A DNA stretch of 64,000 bases from Cafeteria roenbergensis (GCA_008330645.1 VLTN01000051.1:124001-188000); one strand, 5' to 3'. Counted from the first letter of the stretch, positions 32,001-46,694 are shown. Program-made: numbers and translations. The notes: generated from the sequence alone by a model not told the origin.

Positions 32001-35000
32001 AAGCGTCGGATGATGGTGGTTGGCAGCGCAGAGTCCGGGTTTCCGGTGCTGGCGCTGGACGCGGAGTCGATGGCGCTGTTGCTCGACGACGCGGTGGACG
32101 ATGATGTCGACGCCGATTGCGGCGCATCCGTTGCAGACGTGGACAGCACCGGCTGCGTAACCGACGGGGACGATGACGATGATGACAACGAGGCCGAGGG
32201 CAAGCCAGGAGGGGCCGCCAGTGCTCCCCCCAAGCCGGCTGCGCGCAAGCCGGCCAGGCTGCTGGCCGGCAGCGCGGACCCGACGTGGAGACTGGGCCCA
32301 GGCGGCGCGGGCGGCATTCAGCACGCGGATATGCCTCTCGAGCGATGGCTGCCCGAGCTAGCAGCGCTTGCCAAGGCTGCAATGGGGTCAGCCTCGGGCG
32401 CGCAGGCCGAGCTCGAAGTGTTGGGCAGCATGTACAACGAACCGCTTGTCCGTCCCGCAGATGGTGACAGCGAAGACGACACGGTCATTGAGTCCGGCAG
32501 CAACTCTGCGAGTGAGGGACACCTTGCTCGCGCGGCTGACAGCGCCAGCGATCGCCCGCCTGCGCAGGTCTCCGGGCCGCCGTCGCAGGCTCGCGGCGCT
32601 CAACGCAGTGACGGCCAGGCTGGGAGACGACGGCCCTTTGGGTCCGCCGCAGACGTGATTCCGGCTATCAAGGGCCACACGCATGCGCCCACTGTCAGAC
32701 TCCACGTGAATCTTCAGGCTCTCCACTCGCGCGTGCTCGAGGGAAAGCGGCCCAAGGGCGAGGAGGAGCAAACGACGTGCTGGCTTGTGTCCTGGGAGCC
32801 ACCGCGCGGTGCCATGAACAAGCGCATGTCAATGGCAGTGGCGATGTCAAGGGGCAACCGAGCCTCCATGTTCGCCACAGCGCCCCCCCTGGAAAAGGCG
32901 GCGCCGGATGCTGTGCGCCACCGCCGCTCGGCAGCCTCCCTGCTGGACTCGCAGAGACCGAGCCTCGTTTCCTCCCGCGGCGACCTGGCCACCAGCCAAC
33001 GAGCCGGCTCGGCGCTTGGGATGCCAGCGGCCGTGTCGGACGAGAAGCTTGCGCCGGCGTTCGAACCAGGGGCAGTGCGTGCGGCTCCCAAGCAGCGCCT
33101 CAGCAAAGAGCCAACGACCATGTCCGCGGAGGCATTCGACGTCGGCCGGCGAAGCACCGATGAAGCCCGCACGGTCTACGGCGGCAACGGCGCGGCGTCC
33201 ATAACAAGCTCGATGGCCTCAGCCACCAGAGTGACCAAGCTTGTGGTCGAGGCGGCTCTCGCCAAGGGCGATCCGGTCGTGTCTCGCATCTCCACGTTGG
33301 TCCTGGCCAGCCTGCTGGCTGTCATCGGCTTTGCCGTCGCCATTGCAATTTTGCTCCCCGCATCGACGCAAGGCGCCCGGCTGCTCGTTCGGTCCAACGA
33401 GCTGGCCCAGCGGCGCGTGTTTGACGCGGACCTGGCCGCCAACATGTGCTTCCAGGTCATCAGCGTGAGCTCCGGCTTCACCGCCGTCAACGAGTGGGAC
33501 GACCTCGCGCACATGCTTGACGAGGCGCTCTCCCGGCTGGAGCTCGCGCACCAAAGCCTGGTGGAAATCACGCAGACTGTTGACGGCGAGCTCAGCATCT
33601 TCGAGCAGTCCCGCACGTGGCGCGTCTGCACCAACTCGCACGCCTTCCACGAGTGCGCCAAGTATGAGATGCTGTCCGTAACGGACTTGGTGGAGCTGCT
33701 GATTTTCCACATGCGGCAGGTGGCGGGCGGCACCGTCGAGGACGCGGCCGGGTCGGCGTCGCTCAACATCGTGCTGGCCAACACGGATCTGAGCGCCAAG
33801 GCGCTCATCGAGGCCGAGGAGGTGACTGCGCACGAGCTCTCCGAGGGGATGAGCATGCGACTGTCGATGATGACCGTCGCGCTCATCGCCGCTGCGGGGC
33901 TGACGTTTGCAGTCGCCACCGTGGGCATGACCTGGCTCATGGCTGCGCTGGGGCGGCAGCGCTTCCGGCTGCTGGCCTCCGTGCCGCAGGTGCCGCGCAA
34001 GCAGCTGCGGGAGCTGGCCCGGCAGGCCGAGGAGGCGCAGCTGGCGTTTGCGCGCGCAGTGGGCGCCGACACCGGGGAGGACGAGGGCGGCATGCTAGAC
34101 GTCCAGGACGAGGACGAGCGGAACGGCACAGAGGTGATGGCGACGGGCGTTGTAACTGTTGCGAGCGCTGCCACTGGAGAGCCAAAGCCGCCCGCGGTCC
34201 CCGCCTCCGAGGCCAGCCAGGCGGACCGAAGGCCCGGCGACCGGGACGGCAACCGCCACCCCCGCGTTGTGGTGGTCGAAGACACGCACGCGCACCGCAG
34301 CAGGAGGACTGGGAGCGACGCCGCGCGCGCTGGAGGGTGCGCAGCGGGACGGTGCGGCCGCAAGAGGCGACACGGCAAGCACCATCGCGACCGGCGCGTG
34401 GCCGACTCCTCGTGCTTTGTGATGCGGACCTCGCTGCAGATCACCTCGCCGCTGTCCCTCATCGGCGCGTGGATCGCCGTTGTGCTGGTCATGGTGAACA
34501 GCATGTCCACTGACATCACCATCGACGCGGCCCGCGCCGAGAAAATGCACATGTTCGCCACCGCCGCCTCGGCGCTGCGCGGCCAGCTGGAGCTGGTGCT
34601 CCTGGAGACCGGGCAGCGGCGGGCAACCGCCCTGACCTACGCCCGGACCAACGCGACCAAGGCCATCGGCGCCCTGGCGGAGGTGCTCCACGGCTCGGCA
34701 ACCACCAGCTTTGGCGTGGAGCTGCCCGGCCTGTCCAAGACGCCGTCGGCCGCCACGGACGCGCTGTTCGAGGTGCTGCTGCGCGACAGCTGCGCAGTGC
34801 TCCCTGAGAGCGGAACGATTCGGGACCACTGCGACTCGCTGCACGCCGAGTACGGCCTGAGGGGCCTGCTGTCGTTCACGACGGCCATGCTCGACGACAG
34901 CGTGCAGATGCTAGATTCGTTCGACGAGGCCAACGCTACGGACATGCGCACCCAGGCGGAGCTGGCGGCGTCGAGCGAGGCTCAGCGCATCATCGACCCG

Positions 35001-35537
35001 CTCCGCCGATACGACAACAAGTCCGTCGTTGCCGAGGACCTGGTGAGGTACCTCGTGAATGTGACCGAGGACGCGGCAACCGAGCGGTTTGCGACTGCGT
35101 GGTCAGACATCCAGCTGGTGCTGGGCGTGTTCGCCGGAGCATTCGTCCTGGTCGTGTGGCTGTGGGCCCTCCCGCGGGTCCGCAAGCTCGAACAGGACCG
35201 TCATGCGCTATACTCTGTGATGCTGAGCTTGCCCGAGGACGTCATCCTCGGCACCCCGGCCGTAACCGAGGCAATCATCGATCTGGCGGAGCGGACGGGC
35301 CTGAGCCAGGCGGCCAGGGCGCTGACGAGCCTGTCGCGAAACGCCAGCGACGCATTCCTGTCCAACAGCACCAGCCGGCAAGGAACCGCAATCAGGTTTC
35401 CACGAAAGCGAGCCCCGCAAGTTGCACGCATTTCCGAAGCCCCGGCGCTTCCCAGCGCAGTGGACAGCGAAGTGGCGGACGGGGAGGGCCGCAGCTCCAA
35501 GCAGATGCCAGAGCCGGGAGAACGGCGGACGGGCTGA
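29002..35537 (+). CDS. TmcB-like multi-pass membrane PAS-domain protein
   Basis: Exons are 29002-29066, 29179-29236, 29404-29451, 29579-29632 and 29805-35537, giving 1985 residues. Donors are GTGAGA, GTGAGC, GTGCGT and GTGAGC; acceptors are CGCAG or TGCAG. Joining gives continuous family-like sequence: GWFGLLFLLSRESKASSMAFV, then ITTLADATQLSVFPVM, then LAWRFVDGRVFETVGNVL. Order: N-terminal membrane helices (about 94-334), a helical TPR-like region (about 448-674), a PAS domain (about 686-790, MTGELRRYGEITDANVATARLFG), an acidic linker, then four spaced C-terminal membrane segments (near 1240, 1424, 1621 and 1841). This matches protist proteins related to Dictyostelium tiny macrocysts B/C. A sensor role is inferred from the PAS domain. 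The Arg-rich stretch around 30640-30890 is atypical. Confidence 0.88.
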
Positions 35538-36217
35538 GGGGAGAGCGCGGGCAAACGACCCGCGTCGAGGAGACGTCCCGCTGCATCGGGGGCGAGGCAG
35601 CGAGGGCGGGGGAGGGGGCTGCCGCGAAGCCCGCTCTGAGCGTTGGTCCGGGGCGCAGGGGGAATCTTTATTGCGATTATTGTGCATACGTCCTTACTAC
35701 TGTGCCCAGTGTCAACGGGGAAGCGAACAAGTGCTTGATACGTCAACTCTGTCGCTGCGCACGTCCAGACGGGCGCTGTGGGCTTTGCGAGCATGCGGCC
35801 ACGAGGGGCGCGCCTCTGCCGAGCGCGGCAACCAATTAAAGCGAGGACTTGCCAAACATTTGGCGCTTTGAGATATTGATTGGGTTGGCGTGGCGCAGCG
35901 CGCGCATGTATCCTGGCGCGCTTGCAGCGGCGCGCCGGAAGCCACTCAGCCGCCACGCCACTGGGCTGGAGAGCAGAGGCCATCGATTCGCATGCGCTCG
36001 GCAGTCTCGCGCGGCCACTCGCACGGCACAGGCGAAACTGCAGCCCGGCAACGCGCTGCCCGCTGAACCAGCACAGGGGGGCTGCGCGGCGCAGCAACAA
36101 ACCGCGGCCACGGCGCAACGTTCGCGCAGGTTGCGACAGCGCTGGCGCACTGTGCCCCCCCCCCCGCGTCTCCCCTTCCCACCCCCGCAGAACGCACCGG
36201 CGCCCCTGCGCAAGCAG
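35538..36217. other. Convergent 3' intergenic region
   Basis: This 680-base gap lies between the TmcB-like stop and the giant USP stop. AT-rich patches at about 35665-35690 (AATCTTTATTGCGATTATTG) and 35832-35880 (CCAATTAAAGCG) may mark mRNA 3' ends. An inverted repeat GCCAAA-CA-TTTGGC lies at 35851-35864. No gene is seen. Confidence 0.5.
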
Positions 36218-39200
36218 CTACATCGACCCCGAGCCGGTCACTGCCCCCGTGGAGGAGCCGGAGTCGGCCCTTCGGAGGGCCGAGTGACCCCCCACCCGCT
36301 GCGCGAGTGACCTCACCAGGTCGTCGTTTGACTGCTGCAGAGCTGCGTCGTTCAGGGGCGCGTAACCGGCTCTGCCAGCCAAAGGCAGCGTAGTGACAGA
36401 GCCATAAACCATCTCCAACGCGGCCTCGCGCTCCTCCCGTGAGGCGCCGGCTGGCATGCTCACAAGCACGTCCAGCTGATCGTCGTACGTCCAGTCAACG
36501 CCCTCCACCCCGGCCGGCCAGGCCAGCGGCCCGATGCCACCCCCGTCACCGGCACCCCCGCCATCGGCAGAGCCACCGGCACCCCCGCCATCGGCAGAGC
36601 CGCCCGCTCCCATCATGTCCTGCAGAGCCGACATCATGCTGTCATCCGCGTTGGAAGCGCTTGCGTCGCCCGGCTGCCCCCTGGCGGCACTCGGCGCCCC
36701 ATCGCCATCGCCAGAGGTTTCAAACGGCCACGCGACCGCGCCAGCTGACGCCGCGAAACCGTCGGCGCCGGCAGAGCCGGACCCGCCTCCAGCCGCGGCC
36801 GGGCTGGCGGCCGCGGACCGCCCGAGGCTTCTGACCGCGAGCCCGACGTCGTCGACGAAACCGCTGCCGAACAAGGCAGTGCCCTGTCCTTCGAGCGGGT
36901 CAGCCGATGCCCGACGGCGCGAAACCGCAGCCTCAAGATACCTCTTTCCGGCAGAGCCAGCCGCAGCGGCAGCAGCTTCCAGCAGCCCGGCCACGCCGCC
37001 GCTGCCTGCAACTGCGGCTGCGGCCTTGGCCGCCGCGGCTGCCTGGCGCTGCTCAACGCAGTCGGCAGAGCCAGCAAGGGCCGCTGCCCGCCGCGGCAGC
37101 CACAGCTCTGCCGCCACGTCCAGCGGCGGGGGCCCCTCCGTTCCGACCGGCAGAGCCAGAACTGGACTCAGCTCTGCCTGACCCGGCCATCCCCTGGCCT
37201 GCGGGACGGACGTCGGCGGGGTGGGGTCACTCGCGTCGCTGGAGGCGGCAGCGGTTTCGCCCTTGCCTGGGGCCCAGTCGAGGCGCCGGTAGAGCAGCAT
37301 GAACGCTGACGCGAAGGACGACTGTCGCAGCGACGTCGTCATGGCGCTCCACGAAACGACGTCGACCGAGGCGTCGTCGAAGCGGCGCCACGCGCCCGTA
37401 GGGCTGTCTTCCAGGTCGAGGTGCGGGTCGTCGGAGGGCCGCGCGTACGTGAAGTAGTGGCCGCTCTGCAGCCCGCTCCCGCTGTGGACCACCACTGCGT
37501 ACAGCCCGTACTCCGCACCGAGCTCCGCACCAGTCTCCGCACCAATCTCCGCAGATCCGGGCGAGGCGGCCGCCGCAGCAGATGCAGCGCAACTGCGCGA
37601 CGAAGAGACCTGTCGCGGGTAGCAGAGCCGCGCGGGAAACGGGAGGTGGTGCTGGATCTTGGTCGATCGCCCGCCCGCCGACGTCCACTCCATTGCAAAG
37701 CGGCTGGCAGCCACAAGCAGGTGCGCCGGGAAGCGATCGACCAAGGAGCTGCGCAGAGCCGGTGAGCGACCGCACGCCTCGCACTGGAAGGATTCGATGG
37801 CGGAGGGGGCGTGAAACAGCCGCAGCAGCGAGTCCAGCCCGCAGTCCGGGGCCTCCGGCTGCGAGAGGGCTCTACCGCGCTCGTACCAGGCGCCGTGCGA
37901 AACCGCCAGGCCAAGCTGGGCGCGACGGTGCGATGTCAGAGTCGCAACCACGGTCGTCTGATGGGGCGCCGACGTGATAGCCGTCACGCTGTGGCAGCGC
38001 CGAACGGTCGGCGGGACGGCTGAGCTCTCAGGCACGGCCATGTCACTTCGAAGGGCCCCTGCCGCCTCGGACGAAGTGAGGCCCACTCCCGAAAACGAAG
38101 AGGACTGGATGCGCGAAACCGCCAAGCGACTCCACATCGCCACTCCCGGAACCGGAAGCATGTAGCTCTGCCCGGCAGAGCCGCCGCGAAGGGCGTCCTC
38201 GGCAAGGCGCGGATCGAGGAAGGCAGAGCCGCCGTCGCCAGCAAGCTCTACCAGTGCGGCGGCCACTTCGGCCACGACTTCGCTTCCAAGCAGAGCCTCC
38301 GCCTTGGTCGATCGCGCGACAGGGTTGCGCGGCTGGCGCGACGCTTCGCGGTCAGCGACCATGTCAGACCTGGACGCCGTCGAGATTCGGAAGGATCCGA
38401 TCACGTTGGGCGTGCCGGCCACCCCACCCAGCACGCGGTGGCTCTGGGCGGAGGCGGCGCTGGCTGCTGCCGACGCTGTTGCAGTCGCAGTTTGACTTGC
38501 AGTTGCAGTTGCAGTTGCAGTTGCTCTCCGGCGGGCGCCTGGAGCCATCACCGGCTCGTCATCGTCGCTCAGCGCCGCCGTTCCGCCGACCGGATCGGCG
38601 TCAGCGGCCACCGCCTCGTCGTCCCCGGCACCGGCCCCCGTGCCGGGTGACTGCGACTGTTGGGCAGAGCCGGCCGCGGCCCCGGGAGCGGCCGCCGGGC
38701 CGAACACCACGGGCGGCGGTGGCATGAAACCGCTGCTCTGCCCGTGCACCCACGTGCCCGAAACCGCGCCAGCAGCCACCACCTCGAGAATGGTGAAGGA
38801 CCCGCCGCCGGAGCCGCTGCCAGAGCCGCTGCCAGAGCCGCTGCCGGAGCCGCCGGGGCGCGCGCTGGCGGCGGCATCAGCGGCCGTTGAGTCGGCTCCG
38901 GCGCTGGATTGTGCCGACAAGCCACCCTCAGTGGCGGCAGAGCTGTTTGCTGAGAGGCTCGCCCCGCCGGCAGCCGCGTCGCCGTCCGAAGAGGCAAACG
39001 GCAGGACGTACGATCCTTCCACTGGCAGAGCCGGGTCGGCAGAGCCATCAGCGCGCGCCTGCCTCACAGCGAGCCGCAGCCTGGTGCCACGCCCGTCGGA
39101 CGATAGCAGGGTGCAGCCCTCCGCCGCCACGAAACCGCTCGGCATATCCGATCCTTCCGGAATCAGCATCACGTCAACCACCGGTCGGAAGGCCTCTTCG

Positions 39201-42200
39201 CCGACCACAGCCGCCAGAGAGGCGTCCGCCTCCGGCGGGCTCTGCTCCGCGTCCACTTCGCGCGCCACCAGCGACAGGAGAGAGGACGTGGGCTGCAGAG
39301 CCGTGGATACGGCGGTTTCGGCGGCAAGGGCCACATCGTCTGGGTCCACGACGGCGCCCGACGTCTTGGGAGGATCGAGCAACAGCCGCCCATTGCCCGC
39401 AGCGGCCGCGGCCGCACCTCCGGCTGGCTGCTGCGGCGAGACCGCATGGGCCCCCAGCCCCGAGGCAGTCAGCAGCGCATCAGTGGCCTCGACCACGCCC
39501 ATCACGATGCCCTGGTCGTCCGGGGAACAGTCCGGGAATGCTCCGCAGCTCAGCCAGTCCGCCTGCGGGCCAGACACGGCGCCGGGCAGGTGGGCCTGCC
39601 GAAGCGCGATTGCCGCTTCGGACATTCGTTGTTCCGATATGAGCAGCGACCCGAAACGCACCTTCTGCTGCTCGACGAAGGCCAGGTCCGCGTTGGCAGA
39701 GCACACCTGCAGAGCCCGCTGCGCTTCCGACCGGCAGAGCCCCAGTGCGGACACGAGATTGTCCGCCGAGCTCTGCTTGTCGTAGGTGAAACCGGCGCGC
39801 CGCATCGCGATGAAACCGCGCTCAACGCACACGTACGAGCGCTTGGCGTCAGAGTGAGCGGCATGCTCGTCGTGCCAGGGCTTGTCAGCTGACTCAACGG
39901 CAAGGGCCCGGGGCCCCCGCCAGTTTCGCGCACCAGCGTCTGACGCCGCCGCTGCGGCATCCATCGCCTCGTCAGTTCCGCACGGCGAAACAAAAGGCCG
40001 ATCCGGCGACGGGGCGGGAGGGGACCCGTCGGAAGGAACGGCTCGACCCACCGCAAGCAGCACCTCAGCCGGCCGGCCGTCAGGACCCGCAACAAGCGTC
40101 CAGATGCCCTCGTCCTCGTCGTCGCCGGCGCTGCTGTCGCCGCCACCCAGAGACGCCACCTGGCCTGAGCCAAGCAGCGCGTGGGCGCCGGCCCCGCGGC
40201 GCCGAATCGCCTCTGCCCAGGCGGTTGCTGTGACCAGAGTCACTGACGTGACCGCAGCGGCACGGCGGGATCGCCGGCACATCACTAGCGAGTCGTCTTG
40301 CGATCCGCTCAGCGGCATGCCGCCCCGCCGGCAGAGCCGCCAATCCACGCCCGAACCGCGCTCACCGGCAGAGCTCGCACCGCTGGCCGGCGAAGCGGCC
40401 GCGTCTCTCACAGCCTCGTTGCTGAGGATGACGCCAGGTGGCGCAGGCAAGGACACGAAACCGTCGAGTTTGCTCGAAACCGCACGAAGAGGCTCCACTT
40501 CGATTCCAGACCGCTCTGCCGCCATGGCTCTGCGCTCCTCGTCGACGTCCACGCGGAACGCGGCAGATCCCTCACGCGGGGCCCGGATGAGGGCCACCAA
40601 GGAGGCCCCCTCAGCAGCGCTTGCCGTCGGCTGGAACACGTCGACGAGCCCGCCACCGCCAGCAGCAGCGGCAGAAGCAGCAGCCCCGCCGCCCGACGAC
40701 GAAGTGTGAACTGGCGGCAGAGCCCCGAGCGCGCGAGCCACCTGCCAGTGCAGTGACACGAGGGACTTTTCGGCGGACAGCAGCGCGATGAGAGCCCAGG
40801 TGACCAGGCCGTCAGCCGACCGGTCAGCCGAAGCGCCAACGTCCGGGGCGCCGCTGCCGTGGCCGTCGTCGATTCTGACGCAGAGGCCGACGCCTGTGGC
40901 GAGCTTGTTGGCCGCCTTGCTGGGTGGCCCGCACGCCGGGCTCTGCAGCTGCTGGATGCGATCCGCGTCGCCCGCCGAGGCGAAGCGGTTTCGCAGCTTG
41001 ACCGCCTTGTGCGCCCAGGCAGATCGGGTAACGCTTGACAGCGCATCGGCCGTGGCCAGGCTGAGGAACACGGTGAAACCGCGCACAGGCTTGCCGGCTG
41101 CAGCGCGGGACCAGGCGGCGAAACGTTGGGCCGCGGGGCCCACCGGGTCGGCAGGGGCCCGCAGCAGCGGAGTCACTGGCGCAGCGGGCTCTGCAGAATC
41201 GGGTCCCGCCGCCGACCACGACGAACCGACCACTGGCCCGGCGGGGAAGGTGAGCGACGCCATGGTGAGCGGCGAGGACGTCGACAGCGACGTCACGTTC
41301 CAGGTAGAGCCGCGGAGGATGCGCCAAGCAGCGGCAGGAGCCGTCAGCTGACCGACGGTCCCGCCGGCGGACGAAGCGGACGCGGCCGTAGCGCCGGCCG
41401 GCCGCGCCGCGCCGTCGCCTGGGACGAGGCCTCCGGGCTGGGGGTCGGCCGCTGCGTCGGCGGCGTCCGCTTCGTCCGCCGCGTCCACGATTGCGTCGAA
41501 GGCGTGACGCTGGAGGGCCTCCTGCGGGGCCCTCGAGAAGGATATCTTGCGGAGTGGTGGTCCTTCCCCTCGCTGGATCACCAGCCGCCGGCCGTCAGGC
41601 AGCCTGCCGCCGGGAGCCAGCTCCCAGCCGTTTCCGGCACCGGCGTAACCGCGCCGTTTCGCGGCTCTGCTGGACGCCAGTGAAACAGCAATGACGTCAG
41701 CCTCTTCCGCGTCCTCCTCCTCCATATCCGCCGCCGCCGCCGCATCGCAGCTGAGCGACGGCACGATGACGTCGACGTCGGTCACCGGCACGTCCTCTCC
41801 GCCTCGCCGGAACGCCAGCAGCAGCGGCTCGGCCGGAGCCTCACCGCCGCCAAAGCCTGCCGAGTGATTTGCAGTTGCAGTTGCAGTTGCAGTTGCGTCG
41901 TTTCCGATGATGGAGCCAAAGTCCCGGGAGCCTGCGATCGACCAACCCTCTGGAACATCGCCCTTCTTAAACACCGCCACTCCGCGCACCACGCCGCCCC
42001 GCCCCAAGTGCAACCGCAGCTGCGGAGCAAGCGCGGCGCTAAGCAAGCCCGCTTCACCCGAAACCGCCGCCTCTCCGTCGAGGTCGTCGCCCCCAGTACC
42101 AGCGCCGGCGCCAGCGCCGGCTGTGTTGTTGAACCCGCCGGTGCCCACACCGCCAAACATGCTTGTCAGGTCCAACATATCTGCGTCGTTCAGCCCGCTG

Positions 42201-45200
42201 GCGTCGGCTGATGTGTCGAATGCAGAGCTGGCAGAGCCGGCCTTGGCTGACAGGTGGGTGATGGGCGCCGCGGCCCCACCTCTCCGCACCTGCAGAAATG
42301 CTCGGCCAATGTCAGCTGATCCGGTGCGAAGATTCACCGGAAGAGTCGACCACCCTTCCCCGGCAGGCGGGTCTGGCACTGGTTGACCATCATCCAAAGT
42401 GTCAGTCACCACTCTCACGTCAGTCAGCGGCAGCTCTACCGTTGCAGAGCCAGCCGCCACCTCACCGTCGTCGCCACTGACGCCCGTCGCTCCGGCCGAC
42501 GACGCCTGCGACAGCTCCCGCCCGAGACCCGGCAGTGACCCCATCGGCCGCCCATCCTCATCAGCAGCAGCAGACGCGGCAGCGCCAGGACCCTCACCGG
42601 CAGAGCCAGCGGCCAGCAACGTCGTGCGGCGCTCGGCTCTGCCAGTGCGGCGCCTCTGCTGTGCAGCGCGACGGACGAAGAGCACGCAGGGCCGAGCCCC
42701 AGGTGACCCGCCGTTGATGTTCCCAGTGACCGCGGTGAAACCGTCGCGGGGGGCGGTGGGTTGCAACCACCGAGAAGGCGCCTTGTCCTCGGTCGTGTCT
42801 CCGCCAGCAGAGCCGCTTCCAGCCGCCCCAGCACCACTGCCACCGCCAGCACCAGCCCCAGCACCACCGCCATCCGCGTCACCAGAGCCTCCCGTGGCTG
42901 CGCCAGCCGCGGGGCCGGGAGTCGCTCGGTGAAGTTCCCTGGCATGCTGATCGAAGGCCGGGTTCGGCTCTGCAAAGACTGGAAGGATCTCGACGATTGG
43001 CGTAAAGGCACGAGGGAAGTGAAGCTGCAGAGCCCCCAACGGCTCCTGCTGCGCCGAAACCGCTCCGCATCCGAGACAACGGATCTCGTGGCGCAGCCGC
43101 CCCCCGAAGACGCTCTGCCGGACGTCGACGCTCCGGCAGAGCCGCACCTCCCCGCAAGGTTCGTTACCAGCAGAGCCACCAGCACTCGGCGAGGCGCCAT
43201 CACCACCGTCACCACAGCCGTCACCAGCAGCGGCACCGTCACCGCCGCCGTCACCGCCGGAGGCACAGGTCACGCAGCGCGAAACCGCGCCGCCGTCGCA
43301 GCTCTGCCTGGCCGGCGCCGCAGCCGCCTCGAACGTGTCGAGCAGCCACCCCACGAACTCGTACGCGTCCTGCTGCTGGCGGTTTCCCCATGGCTCTGCC
43401 GGCAGAGCCTTGTGGAAGCTCGTGGGTCGGATGCTGCGGCCGTGGCCGCCGGCGAGCTGGGCAATTAGGCTGCGCAGCGCGAGAATCACCGGCAGAGCAG
43501 CCGCGCGCCTGGCAGCGATCTTGTCGCCGTCGGGGTCAGACCACGAGACGGCCACCACGTCCGCATCACTGGCCTTGCTGACGAGGCTGCTGGCGCCGGG
43601 CGCGTCGCCAGAGGCGGCCTGCGCCAGCGCCGCGCCCATCACGATGGCATCATCCGCGGCAGGCATAGTCACTGCCCCCGTGCCGGCGAAACGTTCCGCC
43701 GCGCCAAGAGCCGACTTTGGCAGCGACGACCGCAGCCCCGCCACCGTCGCCAGCACGCTCGCAGGCACGTCCCCAGCTTGCAGCATGCGCGAGCCGGCAG
43801 AGCCGTCACTGGCAGAGCTCACCACCCCTCCCATGATGCGGATGAGCTCCCAAGCGGCATCGGATGGCTCTACCGGCAGAGCCGTTTTGGCAGAGCTCAT
43901 CGGTCCGAGCAGAGCCGCGAGCTCCCCGCGCAGCGCCGCCGTGTGGCTGAGGGCTTGCAGTACGGCTGCCTGATAGCAGGTGTTCCCGAGGTTGTTCAGG
44001 CCGGGGAAACCACCGTCAGCGGGACACGGCTCCGGCCCTGGCCCCGTCGACGTCGACGTCGCGGCGCTGGACACTGCGGCCAGGAATCGGCTTGCTGGCA
44101 GGTTAGGGTTGGTGCCTGGCCCGCCGGTGACTGCCTGCTGACCGGGTGCTGACGAAATGTTGTTCAGCCACATGTCAAGGGTCATCTGGCCTGACCCGAC
44201 GCGCCCGCCCGCCCCGTCGCCGCCGCCGCCACCACCAGCCGCCGCCGCCGCCGACGACGATGATGCGGTCGACGCCGTGGGGCCGGAGGAGGTGCCGGCG
44301 GCGGCAGACCCGCCTGGGGCGAGCCGCTTGGCTCGGAGCTCAAGCGAGAGACGCCCGCCCACGACCGACCTGCACAGAGCGGGATCCGCGTGGGCAAATG
44401 CCGCGGTTTCGCCACTGCTTGCCACGCTCAGCCGAGCCCACACGGAGCCCGATGCACCCGTGGGCTCTGCCGGGCAGAGCCCTGCGACCACCGTCCACTT
44501 TGCGTGGTTCCACAGCCGCGCCATCGGGCCCCCCGCTGCTGACGGCGCAGCCGCCGCCGCCGCTGATGCGGCTGCCGCCGTGGGAGCGGCTCCTGCCAGC
44601 GACGGTGTCGTGTGCACCGGAGCCCACGCCCACCGCGACCCGGCGGTTTCACCATAGTCGTTGCGCCGCGCCACGCGCAAGAGTGCCCATCTGGCAGAGC
44701 TGGCTGGCAGAGCAGCGGAAAGCACGGAGACGCCAGTGCCCGCCCAGCCACGGCGGGTCGCCGCGGCCGTCGCCGTCGGCGGCGCGAAACCGCGCTTGGC
44801 GGGCGCTGCGGCAACGGACACGCCAGCCAGCCCGCGAATCCGCGAAACCATGCCGCCCGTGGCAGGGACGGGAGTCGCTTCGGCTGAATGTTCCGCCGAC
44901 CACGCCGTGGCCAGGGCTGTGGCTGGCTCGACCAGCGCGCTGAGAGACTCCGACGAGCAAAGCCTGGCAGAGCCGCGCGCCGTCCACATGGAGGCCGTCC
45001 ATGCGTTGGACAGGGAAGGCGTGAAACTCAAGCTGGAGTCCGCGAAACCGCCCACGAAGCGGCCCTCTCTGCGAGTGTCCTCGTCGGTTTCGCGGCTGGC
45101 TGGCAGAGCCGGCTGGGCGGGACTGAGCAGGCCCGTGATGGGATCCTCGACCTCCTCAGCTGCCGACGTCGACCCGATCCCTCCAGATCCTTCCGAAACC

Positions 45201-46663
45201 ACCTGGTGCTCCAGCGCTGCCATCAGCGCCGCGTCAGCCACGGCGGCGGTGCAGCCGGCTGCAGCGGCCACTTGCTTGGCCGCGCGGTTTCGCGCCCGCT
45301 CCGCCGCTGCCCCAGCGATGCGTGCCAGGGAGTCGCTCGCTGTCTCCAGCCAGCCACTCTTGGCTCTCGGGAACACCCCCTCGGATGCGGAAGCCTCCTC
45401 AAACAGCACCAGCAGCGCCCGGGCACACCCTGCCGCCGCAAGCAGAGCCTCTTCGCCCCACTTCTGCAGAGCCTCCACGGCAGAGCGGGCAGCCGCGCTC
45501 ACGCGCTGTCCGGCACCCGCCCCGGCACCCGTGCCAGCGCCGCCCACGCCGGCGGCGCTCGTGCCGGCGCTGGGGCCGCTGGCGGCCGCTGACGTGGCTG
45601 CCGCCTGCTCAAGCGCCTGTCTCCAGAGCATCACAGCAGCATCAGCTGCCTTCTTCGCGGTCGCAACGGTTTCGGCGATGCGAAGCAGCTCTGCCCGAAT
45701 GTTGGTCCTGACGTCGGGCTTGGTCCGGAATTCGGGCTCGGGGTTCATCACCTGGCAGAGCAGCGCCAGGCCGTGCGCGAGCGACTCCGCGTCGCTCCCC
45801 ATGCCGTCCAGCAGCAGCGCCTCCACACGCGAGTGCAGTGCAATCCAGTCCCGGTAAAGCCGGTTCGGAAACAGGCTGTCGGTCAGCTCCGCCGCGCACA
45901 GCCCGACCGCCGACAGGAAGGGTTCGGCAGAGCCAGCGGCAGAGGCTGCAGCCGCCGCCACCGCGGCAGCGTCACACTCCGCCGCGCGATGGAGCTCTGA
46001 GCAACGCCCCTCGGAGCTCTGCATCGAGCTCTGCATCGAGCTCTGCATCGAGCTCTGCTCCTCGATCGGCAGAGACTTCTGCCCCAGGGGCGTGAAACCG
46101 CCGGTGTTCCAGCGGCGCAGCACGACCATGCCCCGCAGCGGCACCGATCGGGGGTCCGCCTCCGTGGCCTCCGCCACGGCGGACTGCTGTGCCAGGTCGG
46201 CGAGCAGAGCGTTGTCGGCGCCTGCGAGACGGGCGGCGTCGCTGGCGGCGGCAGCGGCAGTGGCAGCGGCAGCCGCAGCTGCAGCGGCTTCGGCATCGGC
46301 ATCGGCAGCGCCAGGTGCCCCGTCCCCGGCGCCAGCACGCGATGGACCGTCATCTCCCGGCAGGGACGACTTCACTTCCTGGTCAAGGACCACCACTCTC
46401 GTCTCCGGAGCCCGCTTGGCCGCGAAACGATCCGCCGTGCGACGAAGCGTGAAGACACGCGGCTCTGCACCGAACCCTTCCGGTAGAGCCACCTGCCAGG
46501 CCGTATCACCGTTGGACTTGGTGACGCGCGAAATCACGACGGCATCACTATTGTCCGGAGTTTCGTCACCGCCAGTCACGCCAACATCACCAGCGCCGCC
46601 ACGATCAGCGCCGCCATCGCCGCTGGACGCACCCGTCCCGTGATCTCCCTGGGAGGGCTTCCC

Positions 46664-46694
<31 letters not shown>

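Noticed and set aside
35859-35866. E2F-like site TTTGGCGC (also at 12491)
   Set aside because: The matches are too short, and this one lies between two gene ends rather than near a promoter.
46014-46057. Possible CRISPR-like array
   Set aside because: It is a 12-base coding minisatellite with no spacers.
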